Assembly (NCBI GenBank): GCA_023257855.1 | Contig: JALRBG010000142.1 | Coordinates: 1 to 32,486, forward strand | Direction of reading: 5' to 3' | DNA length: 32,486 nt | Origin: Pseudomonadales bacterium | GTDB taxonomy: Bacteria > Pseudomonadota > Gammaproteobacteria > Pseudomonadales > Pseudohongiellaceae | Part shown: one piece after another, positions 1-8,752 of the stretch | How the letters are laid out: each line of letters opens with the position of its first letter | Position numbering within the stretch: the first letter of the stretch is position 1 | Notes under the pieces: model-generated | Seen by the model: the letters and a program-made list of their open reading frames with translations, nothing else | Databases searched by the model: none | What the model was told of the DNA's origin: nothing | Translations under genes and position numbers: made by a program

Positions 1-172
1 TGGCACGGCGGTTCACCGCCCGCACCGTGTTGTCTTTCATGAGTGACGGCAGGCGTGACGGTACCGGCCAGCGCAGACTGCGTTCGCGCACGACAACACC
101 GGACACTTTCTTCCCGAGGATATGCGGGGCGATGCCACGCCGTGTGGTTTCAACTTCGGGTAATTCGGGCAT
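1..172 (-). CDS. mutM: Formamidopyrimidine-DNA glycosylase (MutM/Fpg), N-terminal part, runs off the left edge
   Basis: Reverse complement from CAT at 170-172 translates [56 protein letters not shown]; the N-terminal MPELPEVET catalytic motif and RLRWPVP-like segment are diagnostic of MutM. Not in the supplied ORF track. Confidence 0.92.
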   Translation of the reverse strand, partial: [57 protein letters not shown]

Positions 173-185
173 TGGGCTTTCCAGT

Positions 186-191
186 TATAAT
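186..191 (+). promoter_or_regulatory. Possible -10 box (TATAAT) in the mutM/hyuA divergent spacer
   Basis: Perfect TATAAT about 70 nt upstream of the proposed ATG at 258; no convincing -35 box. Confidence 0.35.
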
Positions 192-257
192 GCGGGCTTT
201 CTGTGGCCTCTGAAACATCAGTCAGTTACGGAACAGGACACTAAACTGGAGCAACGC

Positions 258-2258
258 ATGATTCTCGGTGTGGATACAGGTGGCACATTCACCGACTTCG
301 TGCTGCTTGTCCCCCCCGCCGAGGCTGCCGGCCAGGCCATGCTCAGGACGCACAAGGTGCTGTCCACCCCCGATGCGCCGGAGCGCGCCATTCTACAGGG
401 CATCAGAGAAATGGGTCTAGCCGATGCCATCGGCACCGGGCGGCTCAGGATCATTCACGGCAGCACCGTGGCCACCAATGCGGCTCTGGAAGGCAAAGGT
501 GTAAGAACGGCTTTCATCACCAACACGGGTTTTCGCGACCTGCTGAGCATTGGCCGGCAGACAAGGCCGTCACTCTACCGCCTCGAATCTCCGCCCATCA
601 CTCCACCCGTGCCCCGGGAATTGTGCCTTGAAGCAGAAGGCCGTATCGACAGCACCGGTGCTGAACTTGCCCCGCTTGCACCGGCCAGTCTCGAGGCGCT
701 GGCCAGGTCGCTCAATACCCTGCGGCCGGATGCCGTGGCGGTCTCGCTGCTGTTTTCGTTTCTCGCGCCGGGGCACGAGCAAACCCTCGCGGCATACCTT
801 GAAGAGCATCTCGATTATTCACCTTTTATAACCTGGTCGAGCGACGTGCTGCCTGAATACCGGGAATATGAACGCGGTATTGCCACCTGGCTCAACGCAT
901 CGCTCGGCCCCCTGGTTCGTGACTACCTCCTGCGGCTGCAAGCAGACACATGGCCCTGTTCGCTGTCAGTGATGCAATCTTCCGGTGGCACCATCGATGC
1001 CGAACAGGCCTCGCGCAAATCCGTGAACCTGCTATTGTCCGGCCCGGCCGGCGGTCTCGCCGCTGCCGCCTTCTTGGCCGAACTCACCGGCCAGCAGAAA
1101 CTCATGACCTTCGACATGGGTGGCACCTCGACCGACGTGGCGCTTATCGATGGCGCCATCGGGCTGACCACGGAAGGCCGGATCGGCGACTACCCGGTCG
1201 CCGTGCCCATGGTCGATATGCATACCATTGGCGCAGGCGGCGGCTCCATCGCGCAGGTGGATGCCGGCAACCTGCTCCAGGTGGGCCCGCAGTCCGCCGG
1301 TGCCAGTCCTGGACCTGCCTGCTACGGCCTTGGCGGCACGCGCGCCACCGTGACCGATGCCAACCTGGTGTTAGGCAGGTTGCAGCCGGACGCCTTTCTC
1401 GGCGGCAGCATGCACCTGGACGAAGCGGCCGCCAGGGCTGCCTTGATGCCCATTGCCAGTGCACTGGACCTGTCACCGGAGGCAGCGGCCGAGGGGGTGA
1501 TCCGGGTAGCCAACGAGCACATGGCGCGGGCATTGCGCGTCATTTCCGTGGCACGCGGTCATGACCCGGCAACGTTCCGCCTGTGTTGCTTCGGCGGAGC
1601 CGGGGGCCTGCATATCTGCGCCCTGGCCGATGCCATGGGCATGAAGGAAGCCCTCGTCCCGGTGAACGGCGGCGTCCTGTCCGCAATGGGCATGTTCCTG
1701 GCCCCGGTCGAGCGCCAGTTGTCCCGCACCCGCCAGTGCCTGTTTTCCAGCCTGGATATCGGGGCGACGGAAGCCCTGTTCGCTGAAATGGAAACCGAAG
1801 GCCGGCGCCAGCTGGAAGCCGAGGGCGTCGCCGCGACGGCCATTGTGACTGAACGCAGCATGGATCTGCGCTATGCCGGCCAGTCGGCGAGCCTGAACAT
1901 CGGCTGGAGCACGCCACCGGAGACTGCGGAGCGCTTCCATGAAAGCCACGAATTGCGCTATGGCCATCGGCTGCCTGCCGAGATTGAACTGGTCAACCTG
2001 CGCTCACGTATAAGAGAGCAGAAACCGGCCCCGTCGCTGGCCAAAATCGGTGCAGGCAATCCTGGCCGCCGGGTGCGCAAGTCCGTGTACGGCGTCGAAG
2101 GGCCGGTTGCGGTGATTGACCGGAACACCCTGGGTGTCGATGACAGCCTCGAGGGCCCTGCCTTGATCATCGAAACCAGTGCCACCACCTGGCTGGAGCC
2201 GGGCTGGAAAGCAGTCTGCGACCCCTGGGGCAACCTCATGCTCCAGAAAACGGCTTAA
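258..2258 (+). CDS. Hydantoinase/5-oxoprolinase family protein, A-type subunit
   Basis: Proposed start at ATG 258 (MILGVDTGGTFTDFVLL), not 27. HyuA hallmarks: GVDTGGTFTD, IIHGSTVATNAALEGKG, MQSSGG, LLSGPAGG, TFDMGGTSTDVALI, GAGGGSIA, GPQSAGASPGPACYG, FGGAGGLH. Confidence 0.88.
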   Translation: MILGVDTGGTFTDFVLLVPPAEAAGQAMLRTHKVLSTPDAPERAILQGIREMGLADAIGTGRLRIIHGSTVATNAALEGKGVRTAFITNTGFRDLLSIGRQTRPSLYRLESPPITPPVPRELCLEAEGRIDSTGAELAPLAPASLEALARSLNTLRPDAVAVSLLFSFLAPGHEQTLAAYLEEHLDYSPFITWSSDVLPEYREYERGIATWLNASLGPLVRDYLLRLQADTWPCSLSVMQSSGGTIDAEQASRKSVNLLLSGPAGGLAAAAFLAELTGQQKLMTFDMGGTSTDVALIDGAIGLTTEGRIGDYPVAVPMVDMHTIGAGGGSIAQVDAGNLLQVGPQSAGASPGPACYGLGGTRATVTDANLVLGRLQPDAFLGGSMHLDEAAARAALMPIASALDLSPEAAAEGVIRVANEHMARALRVISVARGHDPATFRLCCFGGAGGLHICALADAMGMKEALVPVNGGVLSAMGMFLAPVERQLSRTRQCLFSSLDIGATEALFAEMETEGRRQLEAEGVAATAIVTERSMDLRYAGQSASLNIGWSTPPETAERFHESHELRYGHRLPAEIELVNLRSRIREQKPAPSLAKIGAGNPGRRVRKSVYGVEGPVAVIDRNTLGVDDSLEGPALIIETSATTWLEPGWKAVCDPWGNLMLQKTA

Positions 2259-2465
2259 TGACGGTCAACCGGAGGGCAACTGCCCCGTTATTTGGACGTC
2301 AGGGCCAACTTCCCGGCAATTTTCGTGGCATCGGGCGGTCTGTTTAACAGGTTGGGCAGGTGGCTCCGATTCAGTGCGGATTCAGCATGAAAATGCGAGA
2401 ATTCCGGCTTAAATAGCATCGGGAAATATTTCCTAAAACGGTTGACCTGATGGCGTCTAAGGCGG

Positions 2466-2531
2466 AGGATAGTTGGTCCGAATCCTGTTCCTGACCCGCA
2501 ATTTCGGGCCTTTCAGCCAACCCGAAGGAGG
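2466..2531 (+). promoter_or_regulatory. Putative structured 5' leader ahead of the envelope cluster
   Basis: Possible helices AGGAT 2466-2470/ATCCT 2482-2486, GTTGG 2472-2476/CCAAC 2517-2521, TTCGGG 2503-2508/CCCGAA 2521-2526, the last abutting a strong Shine-Dalgarno (AAGGAGGTAAGGAG). Confidence 0.3.
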
Positions 2532-2541
2532 TAAGGAGTAA

Positions 2542-3774
2542 ATGGCAATGCCGTTGAAAATGACGTTTGGAAAGTCGCAAAAAGCCAAGTTAAACATCCG
2601 GTCCACCCTCACCCAAGGTTCGCTCACCAACAGACAGGGCGCTGGTTCCTTGCGCACCATTTTAGTGCTTGGCCTGGCGACAGCCGTCCTGGCGGGATGC
2701 CAGACCTCGTCCAGCTCCTCGTCATCGAGCAGTATGCCGAGCATGCCGAGCCCGTCCAGTTCGCCCAGCTCGCCAAGCGCCCCGAGCATGCCCAGCACCT
2801 CGTCGTCCAGCATGCCCAGTTCATCGCCCAGCATGCCGAGTACATCGTCCTCCAGTTCATCCGGGTCGCCCAGCTTCCCGACGGCCAGCTCGTCCAGCAG
2901 CTCATCGCGGTCCAGCAGTGCTTCCAGCTCGTCCAGCAGCTCATCCAGCCAGTCGCAGCCGGGCCAGCAATCCAGCCAGCAGGGCGGGCAGCAGTCCAGC
3001 CAGCAATCCGGCCAGACTGCCTCCACATCCGGCGGGTTCGAGTCTTCCCCGCAGTCCGGCACTGATGGCCAGAGCAGCGGCAATATCGGTTTCGAGAATG
3101 CCGGCAGCACCGGCACGGATGGCAGTACCGCGCAGAACGGCACCCAGGCCGGCAGCCAGAGCAATGGCGGATCCGACCAGGCCGGCGGCCAGAACAGCGG
3201 CGGTTTTGACACCGCTGGCAACAACAATGGCGGTGGTCAGAGCAACGGCAGCTTCGAGGGTTCCCAGACTGCGGGCCAGGGCAATGGCTCCGGCGACGAC
3301 CCCTTCGCCGACCTGTCCGACGGTCGTGGCCAGGTCATGACCGCCTCGGAACGACGGGCGGCCCTGGATGCGCGCCTGGATGAAGGCTTCGCCGAATTCG
3401 ACGGCATGATCCTTGGAGAACGCGAGCGCGTACAAGCCCAGGCCGATGATGCCGGCAGCGGCGTCATGTCCGGCGGCGGCAGTGGTACAGGTAATGGCGG
3501 GGAAGTCGGCCAGCCCGGTGGCCCACTGGTTATCGCCTCGGGCCCGCAGACACGCGGTGGTGGCATCATCGTGCCACCGACAGCCACCGGCCGCCAGGGA
3601 GATTTCGAGACTACCCAGGAAGAAAGCTTCCCGGTTCCGGACGACATACCGCCGGACGCCAACGACGACGTGGTGGCGCGCCAGTTGCGCGAAGCCGCCA
3701 TGCGTGAACCCGACCCCGAATTGCGGGAAAAGCTGTGGGATGAATACCGCGCCTATACGGGAATCGGCCAGTAA
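2542..3774 (+). CDS. Serine-rich low-complexity lipoprotein
   Basis: Strong SD (AAGGAGG) just upstream; lipobox LATAVLAGC; then long Ser/Pro/Met tracts and Gln/Gly-rich linker; more complex C-terminal region ending PPDANDDVVARQLREAAMREPDPELREKLWDEYRAYTGIGQ. Confidence 0.8.
   Translation: MAMPLKMTFGKSQKAKLNIRSTLTQGSLTNRQGAGSLRTILVLGLATAVLAGCQTSSSSSSSSSMPSMPSPSSSPSSPSAPSMPSTSSSSMPSSSPSMPSTSSSSSSGSPSFPTASSSSSSSRSSSASSSSSSSSSQSQPGQQSSQQGGQQSSQQSGQTASTSGGFESSPQSGTDGQSSGNIGFENAGSTGTDGSTAQNGTQAGSQSNGGSDQAGGQNSGGFDTAGNNNGGGQSNGSFEGSQTAGQGNGSGDDPFADLSDGRGQVMTASERRAALDARLDEGFAEFDGMILGERERVQAQADDAGSGVMSGGGSGTGNGGEVGQPGGPLVIASGPQTRGGGIIVPPTATGRQGDFETTQEESFPVPDDIPPDANDDVVARQLREAAMREPDPELREKLWDEYRAYTGIGQ
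2706..3015 (+). repeat. Low-complexity Ser/Pro/Gln-coding region
   Basis: Translation SSSSSSSSMPSMPSPSSSPSSPSAPSMPS...SSSSSSSSSQSQPGQQSSQQGGQQSSQQSGQ; irregular tandem AGC/TCC/TCG codons. Confidence 0.85.
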
Positions 3775-3828
3775 GTAATCTCCAGGCCGGTCCGGTTAAA
3801 GAGAGGAACTGAAAACAGGCAATTGAAC

Positions 3829-5022
3829 ATGTACAGACTGTATCGCTACCTGCTCATACTCACACTGCTCACTGGTGCAGCCGGCTGTGCCACACAGACG
3901 GTCAAAAGCACGACCTTCACGCCCATTGTGGAGGACAGCGCGCCGATTGTGGAAGAACAACTCCTGGATATCGGCATCGGCATTTTCCAGCCCGGCCTGG
4001 ATGATGTCCCCCGCAACCGCGAAGAGCTGACCTTCTCCGACGTGCGCATGGCGGAAACCTATTTCGCCTCCTACCAGCTGGCGCAGGCGCTGCAAAACAG
4101 CGGCAACTGGGGCGTGGTACGAGTGGTGCCCGGCAGGCTGGAAAGTGTCGACCTCGCCATCACCGGTACCATCCTGCAGTCTGACGGCGAGACCATGCGC
4201 GTGCAGGTACATGTCCAGGATTCCACCGGCATGACCTGGATCGACAAGGAATACGAGGAAGTCGTCAGCAAGTACAGCTATGACCCGCGTATGCGTCGCA
4301 GCGAGGACGCCTTCCAGGGCCTGTTCAACAAGATCGCCAATGACCTGCTTGCCTACAAGCAGCGCAACATCAGCGCGGCTGACGCCGTCAATATCAGGAC
4401 GGTTTCGAAGATCCAGTTTGCCCGCGATTTCGCCCCCCAGGTGTTCGATGAATACCTGGCGGAAAACCGCAATGGCATCCTCGAAGTGAAGCGCCTGCCC
4501 GCCCAGAATGACCCCATCCTGAACCGGATTGAAAACATACGCGAACGCGACTTCCTCTACGTTGACGCCCTGCAGGACTACTACTCCAATTTCGTCAGGC
4601 AGATGGAAGTGCCATACACCGAGTTTCGTCGCATGAGTTACGACGAGGTCATGAAAATGGACCGGTTGGCAGCTGATGCACGCCGCAACATGATCATGGG
4701 TGTCGCCGCCATCATTGGTGGTCTCGCCGCCACCCAGAGCAACAATGCCGCAGCGTATTATTCCTCGCCGGTCATACTGGCCAGCGGCGGCTGGCTGATC
4801 AAGGACGCCTTCGATAAGGGCGATGAGCGCGCCTTGCATGTCGAGGCGCTCGCCGAACTCGGCAACTCGCTGGAAATGGAACTTGCCCCGCAGACCATCG
4901 AACTTGAAGAGCGCACCATCACGTTGTCCGGTTCTGTTGAAGCACAGTATGAACAGTGGCGTGAAATCCTTGCCGATATCTATGCCAACGAAACCGGGGA
5001 GGCAACCAGCTCCGAGCAGTAG
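3829..5022 (+). CDS. Uncharacterised lipoprotein with internal Gly/Ala-rich hydrophobic segment
   Basis: ATG at 3829 (track begins at TTG 3823); signal peptide MYRLYRYLLILTLLTGAAGC; hydrophobic segment NMIMGVAAIIGGLAATQSN...VILASGGWLI. Confidence 0.8.
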   Translation: MYRLYRYLLILTLLTGAAGCATQTVKSTTFTPIVEDSAPIVEEQLLDIGIGIFQPGLDDVPRNREELTFSDVRMAETYFASYQLAQALQNSGNWGVVRVVPGRLESVDLAITGTILQSDGETMRVQVHVQDSTGMTWIDKEYEEVVSKYSYDPRMRRSEDAFQGLFNKIANDLLAYKQRNISAADAVNIRTVSKIQFARDFAPQVFDEYLAENRNGILEVKRLPAQNDPILNRIENIRERDFLYVDALQDYYSNFVRQMEVPYTEFRRMSYDEVMKMDRLAADARRNMIMGVAAIIGGLAATQSNNAAAYYSSPVILASGGWLIKDAFDKGDERALHVEALAELGNSLEMELAPQTIELEERTITLSGSVEAQYEQWREILADIYANETGEATSSEQ

Positions 5023-5068
5023 TGATGAAAAGGCCCCAGGCTAATTCATTGATCGCGAGCAGCAAGCC

Positions 5069-6625
5069 ATGGCTGATTCAGATTTCGACAACATTACTCC
5101 TGCCGATCTCAACCTGAGCGGCAAGAAGCCCCCGACCGATGCTGTCCCCGAACCCGGCACGCCAACCCTTGGTGTTGCAGAGATCGAACGCAGCGATGAG
5201 GAAAAAAAACGCCAGTCGCGCATCCTGACCGGCATTTTCTTTTTACTGCTTGTCCTGGTCGGCGGCGTGATTTTCATTCTGCCCAATTTCGTTTCACCGC
5301 CTGACCCTGCTGCCAGTCGCGTCGTTGTCGTCGACACGCGTTCAGACACTGCCGCCCCGGCAGGCCAGGTGTCTCCCTTCGAGGAAGCCCAGAAACTCCG
5401 CCAGCGTGAAGCGGCGCAAACTGTCCTCGCCGAACTGCTCGATCTCCAGGAATCCCTGGAAGACAAAGAAGCAGAAACCTGGGCGGAGGAACGTTTCGCT
5501 CGCGTTTTCGATCTTGCCGCGCAGGGCGACACCGCTTATCGCGAGCAGGACTTTATCGAAGCCAGGGATTTCTACCAGCAGGGACTGGATATCCTGCAGG
5601 CACTGGATAACGACCTGCCCAACGTCTTTGCGCGCTACATGGCCACAGGCGAACAGGCCATACTGGATGGCGACCCCGAACTCGCCGAGACATCTTTCAA
5701 CATCGCCGTACTGATCAGTCCCGACAGCGAAGAAGCTGTGTCCGGCTATGACCGCTCACAGATCCTGGCAGAAGTGCTCGCGATCATCGAGCAAGGCGAA
5801 GCCCTGCATGAGGCCGACCAGTTCGAGCAGGCGCGCGAGTTCTATCGCCAGGCGCTGGCGCGTGATTCAGAGCATGTCGGTGCCGCCGCCATGCTCAGAC
5901 AGGTCAACCAGGATATCCTCGACCGTGATTTTTCCGCGGCCATGTCCCGCGGGTTTGCGGCCCTGGCCAGCAACGACCCGGAGCAGGCCGAAACCGCATT
6001 CCGGCAGGCGCTTGCCCTCAAGCCGCAAGCACCGGAAGCGAATGCCGCGCTTGAGCAGACTACCGGCCAGATGACGCTCAGCGCCATCAACATCCACCTC
6101 GATGCCGCCCGCGACCTGGTGACACAGGAGCAGTGGAAACAGGCCCTGGTCGAATACGATGCGGCGCTGGCCATCGACCCCAACCTGGTGAGCGCGCGGG
6201 AAAACCGCAGCGAGGCCAACAGCCGCAGCAACCTGGACAATTACCTCGAAACGATCAACAACAATCCCCTCAGGCTGGCGGAAAATGCCGTTTACCAGCA
6301 GGCCGTCGGCATTTACAACGAGGCATTGAAGATCAGCGGTGACTGGCCGCGCCTCGACGGACAACTGCGCACCCTGCGCAATTTCCTGGAACGGGCCACC
6401 GAACCTGTCACCGTCCATCTGCAATCCGACGGACTCACCCGCGTCACCGTGTACCAGGTGGGTGAACTCGGCCAGTTCACCAACCAGACCCTGGACCTGA
6501 CTCCCGGCACCTACGTGGCTGTCGGTATCCGGGCCGGATACCGGGATGTCCGCGAGGAATTTACCGTGGGTTTTGACGGACAGTCTCCCGTCATTACGGT
6601 CCAGTGTATGGAAGAAGTCCTGTAG
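5069..6625 (+). CDS. Membrane-anchored TPR protein with PEGA-like C-terminus
   Basis: Single N-terminal TM (ILTGIFFLLLVLVGGVIFILPNFV); TPR-like helices (QFEQAREFYRQALARDSEHVGAAAMLRQ, EQAETAFRQALALKPQAPEANAAL, WKQALVEYDAALAIDPNLVSARENR); C-terminal LDLTPGTYVAVGIRAGYRDVREEFTV resembles PEGA. Confidence 0.85.
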   Translation: MADSDFDNITPADLNLSGKKPPTDAVPEPGTPTLGVAEIERSDEEKKRQSRILTGIFFLLLVLVGGVIFILPNFVSPPDPAASRVVVVDTRSDTAAPAGQVSPFEEAQKLRQREAAQTVLAELLDLQESLEDKEAETWAEERFARVFDLAAQGDTAYREQDFIEARDFYQQGLDILQALDNDLPNVFARYMATGEQAILDGDPELAETSFNIAVLISPDSEEAVSGYDRSQILAEVLAIIEQGEALHEADQFEQAREFYRQALARDSEHVGAAAMLRQVNQDILDRDFSAAMSRGFAALASNDPEQAETAFRQALALKPQAPEANAALEQTTGQMTLSAINIHLDAARDLVTQEQWKQALVEYDAALAIDPNLVSARENRSEANSRSNLDNYLETINNNPLRLAENAVYQQAVGIYNEALKISGDWPRLDGQLRTLRNFLERATEPVTVHLQSDGLTRVTVYQVGELGQFTNQTLDLTPGTYVAVGIRAGYRDVREEFTVGFDGQSPVITVQCMEEVL

Positions 6626-6660
6626 GCAAGGCCACAGGCACACCGGCATCAGGAAACGGC

Positions 6661-8751
6661 ATGGCTGACGAGAAGTTGAATTCACCCGCATCGGGCAACG
6701 GAGGTTTTGACGACCCCATTGCCCCGATTGATTTCACGCCGATCGATGCCGGCGCCCGCAAGCGGAAGCTGAAACTCAGCCCCGTCAAGATCGTGGTGTC
6801 GGTTGTGTTGCTGATTTTTGCCGGTGCCGCCTGGTTCGTGCTTTCCGCACGCTCCGTTTTCCTGGATGTGACACCTGGCACCAGCATGATCAGTGTCAAC
6901 CATCCCATGGCCATCAAGATCGGTCCCCGTTATCTCGTCCTCGAAGGCGACCTGCCCATAATCGTGACTGCCGAAGGTTATTATGAACTCGATACAGTAC
7001 TCACCGTTTCCGACCAACAGGCGCAGACCTTCGTCATCGACATGCAGCCGCTGCCGGGTTTCCTGTCAGTGACCGCGGGTGACCTGGCCGGTGCGACAGT
7101 GCTGGTCGATGGTCTCGAAGCCGGTGTGACGCCAATGACCGATTTCGAACTGGCATATGGCACGCACACCCTTACGGTGACCCTCGACCGCTATGAGCCG
7201 GTGGAAACCACCGTATACATGGAGGGTCGGCAAACCCGCCAGGGTCTGGATGTTGAGCTGCTGCCCGCCTGGGCGAACGTGAGTTTTGCCACGCAGCCGG
7301 CTGGCGCCACAGTCACCATCGATGGTGAGGACCGCGGCATCACGCCCCTGGTGGCGGAAATTCTCGAAGGTGATCACGAGATCCTGGTCAAGCTGGCCTC
7401 GCACAAGGCGTGGACCGACGACATCGAAGTGATCGCAAGGCAGGACTTCAGCCTGCCGCTGATCACGCTGGAACAGGCCGACGGCCTGGTGCTGCTGCAG
7501 TCCACCCCGAGCAATGCCAATGTCACGCTCGATGGCAGCTTCCAGGGCCAGACCCCGCTGGAGATAACCGTACCGCCGGGGCGCTCGCACCAGCTGACCT
7601 TTTTCCTCAACGGTTACGAATCCGCTACCCGCGCAATCACGACCCGTCCCGAAGAGGAAGCCTCCCTGCACGTCACCCTGCAGCCGATCCTTAACTCCGT
7701 CGAAATCAGCGCGGTGCCCGCCGATGCCGAGCTGTATATCAACGGCGAATACATGGGCAATGCCAACCAGACGGTGGAGCTGCTGGCGGCCACACAGGTG
7801 ATCGCCATCCGCCGTGAAGGCTATGTCGATTTCGAAACCGAATTCACTTCGCGCCCGGGACTCGAGCAAAAACTGGAAGTCACGCTGAAGACCCTGGAGC
7901 AGCAGCGCCTGGAAGACATCAAGCCGTTCATTACCAACGCCGCCGGACAGAACATGAAACTGGTCTACCCGGGGACATTCGAAATGGGCGCATCACGCCG
8001 GGAGCCGGGCAGGCAGGCCAACGAGGTCCTGCGCAACGTCACCCTGACACGGCCGTACTACCTGTCACTGATGGAGGTCACCAATGCCCAGTTCGCCCGT
8101 TTCGACAGCGAACATTCCTCCGGCGTGGTGGAAGGGCGCACACTCAGCAACAACAACCAGCCGGTCGTGCGCATCACCTGGGAACAGGCCGCCCGTTTCT
8201 GCAACTGGCTCAGCGCCCAGGAGAACCTGCCGCCTTTCTATAATGTCGAAGGCGATCGGGTTACCGGTTTCAATCCGTCCAGCACTGGTTACCGCCTGCC
8301 CACCGAGGCGGAGTGGGCCTGGTCTGCACGCGTCAACGGCAGCCCCGACAACCTGCTGAAATTTCCCTGGGGTGAAACACTGCCGCCGCCGGCCAACCAG
8401 GGCAACTACGCGGACATCTCCGCCGGAATTTTCCTGGGCAGGATCATCGCCGATTACAATGACGGTTATCTGGGTACCGCGCCGGTCGGCTCTTTTGCGC
8501 CGAATCCCAACGGCTTCTTTGATATGGGCGGGAACGTCGCGGAATGGGTGCACGACTTTTATGGCTCCACCGGCCAGGTCGGCGCCTCCGTGGAAACCGA
8601 TCCCATGGGACCGACCACCGGCACCTACCATGTCGTGCGCGGCTCCAGCTGGGCCCACGGCACCATCACGGAACTGCGGCTTTCCTACCGCGATTACAGC
8701 AATGAAACCCGTGACGACGTGGGTTTCAGGGTAGCCCGCTACCTGGAATGA
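6661..8751 (+). CDS. TM-anchored protein with about four PEGA repeats and a C-terminal SUMF1/formylglycine-generating-enzyme-fold domain
   Basis: Proposed ATG 6661 (track starts 6604 inside the previous gene). TM VVSVVLLIFAGAAWFVL; PEGA units ATVLVDGLEAGVTP, ATVTIDGEDRGITP, ANVTLDGSFQGQTP, AELYINGEYMGNAN; SUMF1 motifs MKLVYPGTFEMGA, VTNAQFARF, VVRITWEQAARFCNWLSAQ, GYRLPTEAEWAWSAR, FFDMGGNVAEWVHDFYG, VVRGSSW, VGFRVAR. Confidence 0.9.
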   Translation: MADEKLNSPASGNGGFDDPIAPIDFTPIDAGARKRKLKLSPVKIVVSVVLLIFAGAAWFVLSARSVFLDVTPGTSMISVNHPMAIKIGPRYLVLEGDLPIIVTAEGYYELDTVLTVSDQQAQTFVIDMQPLPGFLSVTAGDLAGATVLVDGLEAGVTPMTDFELAYGTHTLTVTLDRYEPVETTVYMEGRQTRQGLDVELLPAWANVSFATQPAGATVTIDGEDRGITPLVAEILEGDHEILVKLASHKAWTDDIEVIARQDFSLPLITLEQADGLVLLQSTPSNANVTLDGSFQGQTPLEITVPPGRSHQLTFFLNGYESATRAITTRPEEEASLHVTLQPILNSVEISAVPADAELYINGEYMGNANQTVELLAATQVIAIRREGYVDFETEFTSRPGLEQKLEVTLKTLEQQRLEDIKPFITNAAGQNMKLVYPGTFEMGASRREPGRQANEVLRNVTLTRPYYLSLMEVTNAQFARFDSEHSSGVVEGRTLSNNNQPVVRITWEQAARFCNWLSAQENLPPFYNVEGDRVTGFNPSSTGYRLPTEAEWAWSARVNGSPDNLLKFPWGETLPPPANQGNYADISAGIFLGRIIADYNDGYLGTAPVGSFAPNPNGFFDMGGNVAEWVHDFYGSTGQVGASVETDPMGPTTGTYHVVRGSSWAHGTITELRLSYRDYSNETRDDVGFRVARYLE

Positions 8752-8752
8752 G

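Noticed and set aside
2457-3227. 256-aa antisense ORF (Leu/Asp/Glu-rich) opposite the Ser-rich lipoprotein
   Set aside because: Mirror of low-complexity Ser codons on the + strand; no start context or recognisable domain.
2669-3340. Arg/Ala/Pro-rich + strand ORFs overlapping the Ser-rich lipoprotein
   Set aside because: Alternative-frame translation of the same low-complexity DNA; the lipoprotein frame has SD, signal peptide and ordered C-terminus.
3796-4839. 347-aa - strand ORF opposite the second lipoprotein
   Set aside because: Antisense open frame expected in GC-rich coding DNA; the + strand gene has a signal peptide and operon context.
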